From Diphasiastrum complanatum (Eukaryota; Streptophyta; Lycopodiopsida; Lycopodiales; Lycopodiaceae), in NCBI GenBank assembly GCA_029204225.1, contig CM055110.1, positions 19,331,109-19,395,108 on the forward strand: a stretch of DNA of 64,000 nt. The letters are read 5' to 3'. Position 1 is the first letter of the stretch. The number at the start of each line of letters is the position of its first letter. A model generated the notes under the pieces. It was given only the letters and a program-made list of their open reading frames with translations, was not told where the DNA came from and searched no databases. The position numbers were made by a program, and so were the translations under genes. Positions 1 to 10,075 of this stretch are shown piece after piece.

Positions 1-3
1 CTC

Positions 4-44
4 GTTATGCCAAGTCCGCATATCTAGAGCGGACTTGGCATAAC
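4..44. repeat. Perfect 16-bp inverted repeat (hairpin)
   Basis: GTTATGCCAAGTCCGC (4-19) and its exact reverse complement (29-44) flank a 9-nt spacer. It sits just before the LINE tail. It may be the end of a small foldback element, but no target duplication can be checked because the window starts here. Confidence 0.85.
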
Positions 45-60
45 CAGATAGGGGTTAAGC

Positions 61-1240
61 CAGCTTTCTACTGGACACATTTCTTGGAGCTAGACGCAGT
101 TGGGACCCCCGGTCATGCCACGCTACATGGAGTCGGGACTATCACACTGCTTCAGATTCACACGGGGACAACTCAGGGTGTCTTCTCATCAGCTGGCTAT
201 TGAGACAGGGAGGTTCCATGGTATTCCCAGAGAGGAGCGGAATTGCCAGTTATGCTCTCTAGGTGAGGTAGAGTCTGAGGTAGGTCGATCGAGTCAAGTT
301 GATGCCAAGTCCATTCTAAGTCCACTGCCACTTCTTGGGTTAAAATGGAGCATTTCATGGTTGGTTCTATAGTACTGAAAAATGCATTGATTCAATTTAT
401 ATAGTTTCATCAAGTCCACTACCTGCTTCTCGGATTAAAATGGTGTATTTCTAGTGTCAGACATGCTATCTACGTTTGAGAAAGCAAACTCACTATGGCG
501 AGCACTGAGCTGAATAGCAACTGCTCCCCAGATCTTACTTGTAGAGACAAATTGCTCATGGATGGACTCAATAGCTAAGACACTTTGTGCAACATAAAAT
601 CTAGCCTCGCCCTCTATTAATGTATCTTTCCAGATCAAAAGCGTTGTAGTCTACCAAGAATTTGGTACTACAAATGTGCTGGCTTTTTTTACATGAACAA
701 TGCTTGTAGCTCAGCACTGGTTCTTAGCTTGAATCTACATGTGATTGTATGATTTGTTAAGATGCCCAATATACTATGAGATCAGAAGGCGATATCATTG
801 CCTATTTTGAGACATGCCTACCACTGTACGCTCCCTCATAGCCTATGAGGACCCACGATGTGTCGCTCTAATGATGCGCAAGATGTTCATATTACAGAAA
901 GATTTATACGGGACACCCCAGCATTCTACCTCACAGTCACAGCCACTGATTACTTCATTCTTCACTAGGCAGAGATCGCGTGATTTAGTGCCCGAGGATG
1001 ATGATTCTGACGACAACGAGGATGATAGCAGCTCACATGCTCATAGAGATCAGAGACAGTGTACCCCCCACCATCACGCTACTACCAGGATCAGCCAAAC
1101 ATACGCAGAGACGTACTATTACAAATGCTCATGCTCACAGACGACGCCGGCAGACTCCAGTGCTCTCTCATGCTGCGGCTCGCATTACATCTTTTTACAG
1201 CAGCAGCATCATAGCATCATAGCCTTGACATTTTGACACC
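61..1240 (+). mobile_element. LINE (non-LTR retrotransposon) ORF2 C-terminal fragment
   Basis: Bases 100-275 encode the Cys/His-type C-terminal region seen after reverse transcriptase in plant LINEs, including HQLAIETGRFHGIP and CQLCSLGEVE. The reading continues at about 765-1236 (PIYYEIR, then EDPRCVALMM and ITSFFTRQ) and ends in an acidic Asp/Glu/Ser tail. The two halves are separated by about 490 bp of unrelated DNA. The same C-terminal block recurs at 36860-37330, so both pieces come from one LINE family. Frames are broken; this is a dead fragment. Confidence 0.75.
280..765 (-). mobile_element. Insert splitting the LINE tail; possible copia gag remnant
   Basis: This stretch interrupts the LINE coding sequence between GEVESE and PIYYEIR. 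The minus strand has a 67-codon open stretch (435-638) with a pattern loosely like a copia gag N-terminal region (an STSKIWGAV block), but similarity is weak. An alternating pair of similar segments (about 300-350 and 415-450, sharing CAAGTCCACT and TTAAAATGG) is also visible. The identity is a guess. Confidence 0.3.
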
Positions 1241-1393
1241 TACAGATAATTATAAGTGTCTATTTTAGTTTTTGTCTATACTAGATGCTTTCTTTATTAC
1301 AGTTTTGGAGACGGTTTATACACTCCCATGGTTACCACATACTTGACATGTACTTCATTAGTCTTATATGCCTTTTGGCAAAAGACATTAATA

Positions 1394-1396
<3 letters not shown>

Positions 1397-1453
<57 letters not shown>
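1397..1453. repeat. (CT)n microsatellite
   Basis: About 28 uninterrupted CT units, followed by two imperfect copies of a GATGGCTGCTCCTCT segment. It lies in the 5' region of the LINE that follows. Confidence 0.95.
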
Positions 1454-1455
<2 letters not shown>

Positions 1456-1550
1456 GCGATGGCTGCTCCTCTCCAACACCCTATCTCCCTCTCCTCCAGC
1501 AATGGCTGCTCCTCTGTCCTCCGGCGATAGCTCCTCCATCGCCCTATATG

Positions 1551-1750
1551 TCTCTCCCCCCCCCATCCATCTCCCCCCCCCCCCCCCCCCAATCCATCTC
1601 CCTCTCCTCCCTCCATGGTAAAAAAGAAGAACCGGGGGAGCCCACACTAGCTCCTCCATCGCCTTAGTTATCTCCCCCCCCCACACACACACACACTTCC
1701 CCCTCCTCCTCCGCATCTCCTCCCTCCCCCATCATCCCTCCCTCCTGTCC
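1551..1750. repeat. C-rich low-complexity tract
   Basis: Runs of C up to about 20 nt, broken by CATC and (CA)n. It is a pyrimidine-rich 5' leader directly before the LINE ORF1. Open frames across it are compositional. Confidence 0.8.
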
Positions 1751-1751
1751 C

Positions 1752-2604
1752 ATGGCCCCTCCTCCCCCTACTGCTGCACAGCAGGTCTGGACCTATCGCT
1801 ACTACCGGACAGCAAGTGGTCATGCCTATTCCTCACCCCGGTCCCTTCCTGTCCCCAGTTCCTATTCCTACAGCTTGTCCTATCACCGACCCTCATACCT
1901 CATCCGTCCCTCTTACTCCCTTTCTTTCTACGATGGACTATCTAGCACCAAAGCCTTCAAAACATTTCCTGCCTGTGAACTGAAATCACTTAAAGCTGAG
2001 GTCCAATCACTTAGATCGGAAATTACACTTACGAGAGGAAAACAATTGGTTGCGGACAACCTTTACAAAATTTAGTGCCATTCCTTCGCTCAATGGTGGG
2101 GCTGCAACAAAGATCCAGAAATTACAACAAGAGCTGACCCAGCACAAGGAATCTACCAAAATGTGGGCATCACTCCTAAAAAACGGCAACGAAGGTAACC
2201 ACATGTCGAGTTTCAATGCTGCCACTTTATCAGAAGAAAATTTGAGAGAACAAAAATCGCATAATGTTAGAGTTCGTGGCATTCTTGATACCCAAAATGC
2301 ATTATAGGAAGCAAGTAACTTTTTGAACACTAAGATGTCCCTTCATAGCAATGGAATCGATAAAGTTTGGCGTCCAAATAAAGATAATGCCATGCTTGTC
2401 ATTCGCTTTACATCGTTGGAAGAACGCAGATCAGTTCTCCGTCTTAACTCCAAACTCAAGGGTACCAAAATTTACTTGGATGATGACCTCACATTTATTC
2501 AGGTGGAAGAACGTCGAAGAGCTTTTCATGAAGCTCATGAGCAAGAGAGAATTGCTATTTACAGAGATGGACAGGTTAAATACATTGATGGCAAGTCACA
2601 CTAG
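1752..2604 (+). pseudogene. LINE ORF1 protein (broken)
   Basis: This is the RNA-binding ORF1 protein of a plant LINE. Frame 1 (1752-2075) gives a Pro/Ser/Tyr-rich N-terminus and the start of a coiled coil (LKAEVQSLRSEITL). A frameshift moves the reading to 2050-2307 (coiled coil, then NVRVRGILDT), and a stop at 2305-2307 separates the RRM-like C-terminal half (2308-2604: LVIRFTSLEERRSVLRL, KLKGTKIYLDDDLTF). It is clearly related to the intact copy at 14388-15326 on the other strand, which supports both the family call and the list of breaks. Confidence 0.8.
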
Positions 2605-2649
2605 GTATCCGGGGGCCCCGGGCATGGGAGCGCCCTGTGCCCCCATCCA

Positions 2650-5390
2650 TCACCTTCTCCATTGCATACAGGTGTTTGGAATTGTAATGGGATACACTCA
2701 TCTTCGACAGCGGGTGATCTTTTGGACTTCATTACACATGGAAACATTCTATTTTTCACTGAGACACATGACAGCTCCTTGAGGGGACTACCGAAATTCT
2801 CTGAATTTCGATGGTATTCAGCATTCAGGGCAAAAACACGGATTAAAGTAGCAGAGGTTCAAGTGGGGTTGCATGTCTATATCGGAAATCTTTACAGCCG
2901 GTCCTTCAGTTAGTCAGCTGAGATGAGCATGTGTGCTATCTTTGGATTCGCCTCATTGGTCCGAGTCTCGAGTCTTGGATTGGACAGGGATACTTTTATA
3001 GCCATTTGTTACTTTCTTCCTGAGACATCTACTTTTGCTGATTGTATAGATTCTCCATATGCTAATCTTTCTTCCGATATCCTCTGTTATTCAAAGCGTG
3101 GTCATATTATATTGACTGCCGGATTTAATGCCAGAACAGCCTCCCGTCAGCCAGTGTTTCATGACATTGCAGACTCACTTCGCATACAGGCCCTTGATGA
3201 TGTGGATATGGGTATTACCAGGACTTCTGCTGATGTTGTCGGTCCACTCACGACCTATGGTGAGTACTTACTTCATTTGGGACCAGCTCATGAGTTAGCC
3301 ATTTTTAATGGCCTCTCATGCTGCCCAATTCTGGTGCCTTCACGTGCCATCCTCATGGCGGCGGTCATAGTGTGGTGGATTATCTCATGGAATCTCTTAT
3401 CTCTCTCATCTCTGATTTTCACATCTCTTCCACTACTTTGTCCGACCATTCACGTTATCTTTTTGCCATGGGCATATTGCACGATCTAATATACATCGTA
3501 CTCCTGTTACTACTCCTAAGCGTGCACCTATATACCGTTTTGATCCCATCCTCATTTCCCACTATCAAGAATCTCTCACAACCTTACTTCATCATTCTCG
3601 TCGACCTCCAACCAACTCTCTTCCACATAAAACTCGTGCTCCTAAAAAACCTTGGTATGACTCTGACTGTCTTCTCCTTCATCAACAAGTTATTCAGTGT
3701 CAATCTCCCTATCTCCTCCATGATATCCTACACACATACCGAAGGGTCCTCCGCAATAAAAAAAATGCACTTATAATACGAATAAGGGAAAAATGCTTAA
3801 TAATCTTCTTTCCAGTTCCTCTACTGGTACTTTTTGGCGTGCCTTTATCCCTCGCTCTCCACCCCCCCTCATTGACTGATCTCCATATCTGGACTGAGTA
3901 TGCCACCACTTTATATACCTTACCTACTGATACCCCAACTGTTATTTCTCCTCGTCCCACTGAGTTTTCGTTCTTCACTGTTGACATGGTTCTCGTAGCC
4001 ATTAAGAAGTTAAAAACTCGTCGCGCCCGTGACATTGATGACCTGGAATCTGAACTCCTCCTCCATGCTCTTGACACACTGGCACCGGTGTTATCCATTA
4101 TCCTTAACCAAGCAGTTATTCACGGTTTTCCCTCTTCTTGGTGCACTAATATCATCCACCCCATCCACAAGAGCGGAAAGCCCATGAAACCTGATAACTA
4201 CCACACTATCATAATCGGACATATCATTGCTAAGCTCTATGGCACCATTCTACAGTCAACAGTGAGTACAAAGGCAGAGACTCGGAGACTTCATGCTTTG
4301 GGACAGGATGGTTTTCGAACACACTACTCTACTACAGACCACATCCTTACACTCGGATCTATCATTGAGTAGGCCAGACATACAGGAGAGTGAGTTTATT
4401 GCTGCTTTGTAGACTTTAGAAAAGCTTTGGACTCAGTTCCACGCCATTTACTCATACAGAGGCTCAGGGACTTAAGGCTTTTCCACGATACCATTTTGGC
4501 AGTGATGGCATTATATGAGAGAGCTTTGGGTTGCTTCAGAGACACATCGGGCATTTCTGACCCAGTATGGAATACCATTGGGGTGAAACAGGGGTGTTCC
4601 CTTTCACCTACACTTTTTGGCCTATATATTGATGATCTTGAGTCAGTTATCAGATAGGATGGTGGGATCGGCTGTAGTCTAGGTGACATACTTATTGCTA
4701 TAATGTTAACAATATGCTGACGATGTGGCTTTAGTCTCACTGACTAGAGATGGACTCCAGAGACATTTGGACAGCTTACATACTTTTTGTACCCGTTGGG
4801 GATTGAGGGTGAATATATCGACGACCAAATTGATGGTCTTCAATACTTCCAGAGCCTTCATGCAGCGTCACGAGATTTTCCTTGATGGTTAGCCCTTGGA
4901 GATTGTTTCATCTTATGCTTATTTGGGTGTGCTATTCAGTGGTCCAATTTTCAGTATGCGGCAGACAGCTCATATCGACTTGGAAAGGGTCATGCTTCCC
5001 TCGTCCAGCTTGAGAGATTTTGTTTCAGGAGTTATATTCATGATACTCCCAGTAAGTGTTGCCTCTTCAACACTATGGTCACTCCTACAGCATTATATGC
5101 GGCAGAGGCTTGGTGTACAGGTATTACCTCCTCGGATTGGTCTCGTATATCTCAACTCCAGACCTCCATGCTATCTCGGATGATTAGGGCTAAGCCCTCA
5201 GTCCCACACTAGATTATCACTGCTGAGTTTGTTGTTTCTCCTATTTTAGTGGATGCCCTTTTTAGGCTCATTATATATATCCAGAGAGTATTGGCTCTCC
5301 CTTTTGACAGATATTCCTACACTCTTGTCCGATTCCTACCTACGGCAACCTACCTCACTCGGTTCAGTTCAAGATCGAAACCATATACGG
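2650..5390 (+). pseudogene. LINE ORF2: endonuclease-reverse transcriptase (broken)
   Basis: An APE-type endonuclease comes first (2662-3490: VWNCNGIHSSS, LFFTETHDS, then LTAGFNART in place of the usual LAGDFNAR, so the catalytic Asp region is altered). Reverse transcriptase follows (4100-5100: HPIHKSGKPMKPDNY, FVDFRKALDSVP, GVKQGCSLSP). The catalytic YADD box is intact at about 4715-4726 (QYADDVALVS). Residual C-terminal sequence reaches about 5390. Several frameshifts and stops break it, and no poly(A) tail is visible. The last C-terminal block of this family is missing here, so the copy is also 3'-truncated. Confidence 0.85.
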
Positions 5391-5519
5391 AAAAGTGTCT
5401 AAACAAGTATGTTACTTGACAGCACCTTGAAAGATAGGGTAAGCATTAGTAAATAAGACTTTTGCTTGGATAGAAGAGGTTGAGTATTCATTTTAACTAC
5501 GATTCAACAAGTAGTCTTC

Positions 5520-6141
5520 TCATGTCCTTTGTATTTTAGGACCACCTCCAGGAGCATAATGTCCCATAAACACTCCATTGTGGCTGAAAATATCGCTCTA
5601 TATTCTGCCTCACTAGAAGAAGTAGCAACAGTGGGCTGCTTTTTACTTGAGCGGTAGGAGCAAAAGTCTCCTCATAATCAATCCCCTTTTGCTGAGCATA
5701 GCCTTTGGCAACAAGCCTTGCCTTGTACCTTTCAACGATACCATCTGCCTTGTACTTGATTTTGTATACCCATTCAAAACCAATTGCCTTCTTTCCGTAA
5801 GGAAGATCAACAAGAACCCAAATCTGGTTCTTCATGAGTGAGTCATACTCATCTTGCATCGCATCCTCCCAACATTTTACTCCCTTGGCCTGCTCATAAA
5901 AATCAGGTTCTTCCGCAACGTCTCCATGAGATGTAAGAGCAAAATCTGAAAAATCAGCATAGTCCACTAATTTTGTAGAGGCACGTGTCTTTCCATGATT
6001 CAATGAACTTACTTTGCTGTCCCACAAAGTTGACAACAACCACTGTGGGACTGTTTTAGGATGTCCAACAGCCATGTCTCTTCTTGCAATTTGTTGTCCA
6101 AGATCTTCCGACACTGCACTTAGCTGTCGAAAATCTTCCAA
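5520..6141 (-). pseudogene. Copia reverse transcriptase start fused to RNase H end
   Basis: The minus strand reads a typical copia RT N-terminus (MQDEYDSLMKNQIWVLVDLP, WVYKIKYKADG, ARLVAKGYAQQKGIDYEETF) as far as APTAQ. It then passes, with a change of frame, into the RNase H end (KKQPTVATSSSEAEYRA, about 5570-5655). The RT palm with its YVDD box and most of RNase H are absent. This is a clean internal deletion of the catalytic core. Confidence 0.85.
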
Positions 6142-6268
6142 AACTGATCCTTGCTATCCAACAGTTCCTGCAGGCTGATTTTGAACAACAATGGGCGGTT
6201 CTTGATGAACATTAGGCTCTAAACTTGATGAGGTGTTGGGCAGTTCGAAACTGGTTGATTGATGCCCC

Positions 6269-7549
6269 TTATCTCCAGTCTAGAAAAACTTCAACATTCA
6301 CACTATGTGGGCTGTCCCCCTTCAAGATATGAGTTGGGGCCACATCTAATGAATTCTTTTCATCAAAATGCACATCACGACTAACAATAATCTTGTTAGT
6401 GCTCAAATTGAACAGCCTATAGCCTTTGCTTTCACTACTATAGCCCACAAAAATGCATTTAACTCCTTTATCCTCAAGCTTTGTACAAAGTTTATCCGGA
6501 ACAAAAGCATAAGCCGTACAACGAAAAATGCGAAAGTGAAAGATTGAAGGCTTCTTCCCATACCAAACTTCATAAGGAGTTAATACTTTCAATGCTTTAG
6601 TAGGACAACGATTACTTATGTATGTTGCTGTTATAACCGTTTCAGCCCAAAACTTGTGAGGCAGCCCCTTTGCTTTGAGCATGCAACGGGCCATCTCCAT
6701 AAGTGTGCGATTCTTTCCCTCGACAACACCATTTTGTTGAGGCATATAGGGAGTTGTCATTTGATGTAAAATTCCCTTCTCTCAAAGAAATGCACCGAAC
6801 GTACTCTTGATGTATTCCCCTCCTCGATCGGTGCGTAGGGTCTTCAAAGAATGCCCAAACTGATTTTCCACCATTGCTAGAAAATCTTTGAAATGTTGAA
6901 AAACTTCTGATTTAGCCTTCATAGGATAGATCCATGTAAAATGGGAAAAGTCATCAATAAAAGTCACAAAATAGATGCACTTTCCAATTGATTCGGTCCT
7001 CATTGGACACAAACATCACTATGAACCAAATCAAATTTACCAAGAACCCTTATAGTTACAACAATTGGAGAAGGTTTCCTTTGAAACTTTCCAAGTGTGC
7101 ACCCCTCGCATACATGCCCTTGTATGCCCTTCCGACTGCTCAATAGTAGGAATATCTTCTACCATATTAAATGTCTTCAGCTTCTTCAAACTTGTAAAGT
7201 TGAGATGTCCAAACCTTGCATGCCACAATTCAGCCAACTCTAATGATTGTGATGTAGAAGCAACAAGACATATAGAGGGAATTCATCACTCATAGGTATC
7301 CATAATGAATAAGCCAGCATGCATTGTTCCCGAAACAATAATCAAGAGAGATCTTTTAGGATCCTTGACAAGACACTTATCTTCTTTGAACTCAACAACT
7401 AGTCCTTGCTTCAACATAGTTGAAAATGAAAGAAGATTCTTCTTGATTCCCGGAACATAAAGCACACTCTTAATGTACTTTTTTTCACCATGGCTACAAT
7501 TCCAATTCCATGAACAGAATAAGATCCACACATTGTACCTTGCTTCCAT
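6269..7549 (-). pseudogene. Copia GAG-pre-integrase and integrase
   Basis: From high to low coordinates: a protease-to-integrase stretch (7286-7549, SVLYVPGIKKNLLS), a GAG-pre-integrase block (7037-7237, LWHARFGHLNFTSLKKL) and the integrase core (6782-7012, FVTFIDDFSHFTWIYPMK and TLRTDRGGEY, giving two catalytic Asp residues). A third piece (6269-6760) reads PYMPQQNGVVEGKNRTLMEM, carrying the catalytic Glu, and ends in the usual YEVWYGKKPS and FVGYSSESKGYRLF blocks. Stops and frameshifts divide the frame into at least four pieces. Confidence 0.85.
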
Positions 7550-7641
7550 TTTGCACTTTTACTAATTTAGTGAATGCTTCTTTGCGAAAAGTCATATAAC
7601 AAGTAGCACCACTATCAATCACCCATTCAATGGGCTGAAAA

Positions 7642-8747
7642 TCAGCAACTTGCAAAACAGAACCTGAATTTCTCGCAGATGTAGAGAAGCAATATTAGAC
7701 ACAAAAGCATAGTCTTGGTTGAAGAGTCATCACTAGCTTCAAGCTCTTGCTCCAAAGTAGCAAGTGAAGCACTAATATCAATTTCTTTACTCTCCTCTTT
7801 CGCAAGCTTCTTCTTACAATCCTTGATGAAGTGCCCATACTTCTTGCAATAATGGCACTTCTCTTTCTTCTTTTGAGTGTTGACATTTGGACTTGGAAGG
7901 AGGCTTCCCCTTTCCTTTTGACTTGCCTTTGCCCTTGCCTTTCGTGAAGAAAACTTGATCTTGTTGAGTGTCACCCACAAAGGTTTGCCTCGTTTGCTCC
8001 TCTTGAAGAAGCAGCCCAACAAGTTCATCAAAGGAGAGTTGATGTCCCCTAAAAAACAAATGGAAGATAAGAGGAAGGTAATGAGTTGAGAGTAATGGAA
8101 ACAAATTGAGCATCTTTAATTATCTCCTCACGAAGATCCTTGATCTTCGTCAAGTGATTGGTCACTTGATCCCCTTCCTGCATCTTCAACATAGAAAGTT
8201 GATTTCGGAGATACACCACTCTTGTTGGATTTTTGACCCTATACATCATATTAAGTGTTTCCCACGCACTTTTAGATGTCTTTCAAGACCTAATATGAGG
8301 TAAGATAGATTTTTTCACAACAAGAGCAACCATAGAATGTGCTTGTGCATCCCTTCTATCCCACTTCTTTTGTTCTTTCGAAGATGTAGAAGATGATGTT
8401 GATGATGATGATCCACGAGGTGTAGAAGGTGCCAAATAAGAAGGCCTTTCCTCATCACCATTGACCAAATCCCATAGCCCTTTCGCTATGAGAAGATTCT
8501 TCATCATGTAACTCCACAAGGAGTAGTTTGTGCCATCCAACCGATCTTCACTAAACAAAGAACCGATAGCTTCTGATTCTTTAGCCAGTACCTCCAACAG
8601 AATTTCAGCTTGTAGTAGATAGGAAAGAGAGTCTTTCCACTCAAAAATTTGCAGCAAACAATGAGCTGAAAATAAGAGCACAAAATGTCTTCCAATCTGC
8701 AACCAAAGTGCCCAAAAGATAATGGATAGATGGCTGTTTTTCTGCAC
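7642..8747 (-). pseudogene. Copia gag with CCHC zinc knuckle
   Basis: The N-terminal part (8283-8747) carries LDGTNYSLWSYMMKNLL and LWDLVNGDEERPSYL, typical of copia gag. It continues in 8049-8249 (VVYLRNQLSMLKMQEGD). The C-terminal part has a CCHC knuckle, CHYCKKYGHFIKDC, near 7810-7860, after a Lys-rich run. At least two frame changes break the protein. Confidence 0.85.
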
Positions 8748-8749
8748 AA

Positions 8750-9264
8750 AAAAGCCAGCTTCTTGAAGATTAGGTTAGCTTCGATTGAAGCCTACACCGA
8801 AACCCAATTAGGAAGCCAAATAGTGTGATCAACACACACTTCAATAGGGCTATTGAAAGCGCCCTACTGCTTGCTGAAAATCTGCAATTTTTCAGCCACA
8901 AATTTGCCCTAACCCAAAATAGGGTATGCTGAATATTGGGCGCCCTCCTTCACAACTGCAAACCTGAAAAAAAAAAAAGCAGCAAGGTAAGAAGGCTCCA
9001 AAACCCCAAATCAGAAGCAGATTTTTGGGCGCCCTCCTCCAAACAAAACTTGCTGAAAACTGGCTGCAAAAAAATCAGATTTGAGATGGGCACCAAAAAT
9101 TGCTTCTCCAAGATCTGTGATGGGCACCCTCCTTCAATCTGAAAAGAGACAAAAAAGCTTATCCAAACTCCACTTGGAAAAATCAGCAGGATGCTAGAAT
9201 TCAGAACAAAAAGTAGAGTAGCTCCTCTTCTGGTAGGGCGCCAACATACAAGCTTGCTATAGAT
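8750..9264 (-). other. Copia untranslated leader
   Basis: This lies between the primer-binding site and gag. No coding signal is seen. It contains repeated copies of a palindromic motif, GGGCGCCCTCCTT (8938-8950, 9027-9039, variant 9122-9134); a fourth is in the LTR at 9358-9370. Confidence 0.6.
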
Positions 9265-9282
9265 CCGGTAACTCTGATACCA
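9265..9282 (-). other. Primer-binding site, initiator Met-tRNA
   Basis: On the minus strand the sequence TGGTATCAGAGTTACCGG directly follows the LTR. TGGTATCAGAG is the standard plant retrotransposon site complementary to the 3' end of initiator Met-tRNA. Confidence 0.9.
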
Positions 9283-9694
9283 TGTAGGTAAACAAGAGTC
9301 AAGGCACCAAGATCTAGCTATCAATCAATCTCCACAAGACACAAGAGAGAAGAGGTTGGGCGCCCTCCTCTAAGAAAGAGAGAGAAAAAGCAGCAACACA
9401 AGTAATGAAGAGCGATGCTTAGCCAAAACTGAAAAATGGAATACACAATAAGCCAATATGTACTCTACCTACACATTGAATGTAGGGCACCCCCAAAAGT
9501 CAAGATAGGGCCCTGAAACCAAATTAGACCTCTAAGGACCCACGAGTCAATACATGACCAAAACTAAGTCCATCACAAATTAAGACAAACTTAACATGGC
9601 CTAAATAACTAAATACCCATGGTTACACAAATCTCAACCATTTGGGTCAAAGTAACCTATGGATTAACTTTAGCATAGTCATTTATTTCTAACA
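9283..9694 (-). mobile_element. 5' LTR of the copia element
   Basis: A 412-bp LTR, bounded on the minus strand by TGTTAGAAAT and TTACCTACA (5'-TG...CA-3'). It abuts the primer-binding site. No partner LTR is present in the window. Confidence 0.8.
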
Positions 9695-9963
9695 TTAACT
9701 AGTATAGCTTCTTTTGGACATGGATAACAACTGACGCTCAGCTATGACACCTGTCTTCCCCACTGTTAGTAACTCGTGCAGTTTTGTGTTGTGGGATGGT
9801 GGCAGGTATCAACTAGACATCTTGAAAGTGGTTATGCTTTATGGTGCTTTTATGGTACTCTATATACTTTTCAGCTTTATTTAATCTTGTTGGAATATGA
9901 ATAAAGGCTTCGAAGGGTTCAGTCTTGCTTTGTCAAGAGGATGTATGTGATATTTCGTTAACA

Positions 9964-9964
<1 letters not shown>
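9695..9964. other. Non-coding flank between the copia LTR and the last detected kelch exon
   Basis: AT-rich DNA with no gene or repeat recognised. The missing C-terminal kelch coding sequence was looked for here on the minus strand and not found. Confidence 0.5.

Positions 9965-10028
<64 letters not shown>
9965..10028. repeat. (CT)n microsatellite at the end of kelch exon 6
   Basis: About 32 CT units, i.e. (GA)n on the kelch sense strand, starting within about 15 codons of the last conserved kelch residues. Open frames reading Arg-Glu repeats here are artefacts. Confidence 0.95.
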
Positions 10029-10032
<4 letters not shown>

Positions 10033-10075
10033 CAAGGCAGAAGAGCATCTTGAGGTACAAGCTGACCATTCTTTG

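Larger units (their letters stand above)
5536..9694 (-). mobile_element. Ty1/copia LTR retrotransposon, internally deleted, 3' LTR missing
   Basis: Read on the minus strand the order is LTR (9694-9283), primer-binding site, leader, gag with zinc knuckle, integrase, start of reverse transcriptase, RNase H end. The order gag, integrase, RT is diagnostic of copia. Most of reverse transcriptase is lost (junction near 5645), gag and integrase are split by stops or frameshifts, and no second LTR is seen at the left end, where LINE sequence ends at about 5390. It cannot move by itself. It lies beyond the last detected kelch exon. Confidence 0.9.

Noticed and set aside
1256-1716. Open frames of Ser-Leu or Arg-Glu repeats over the CT tract
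   Set aside because: They are translations of a microsatellite; the same artefact recurs at 9965, 41642, 43432, 50101 and 61145.
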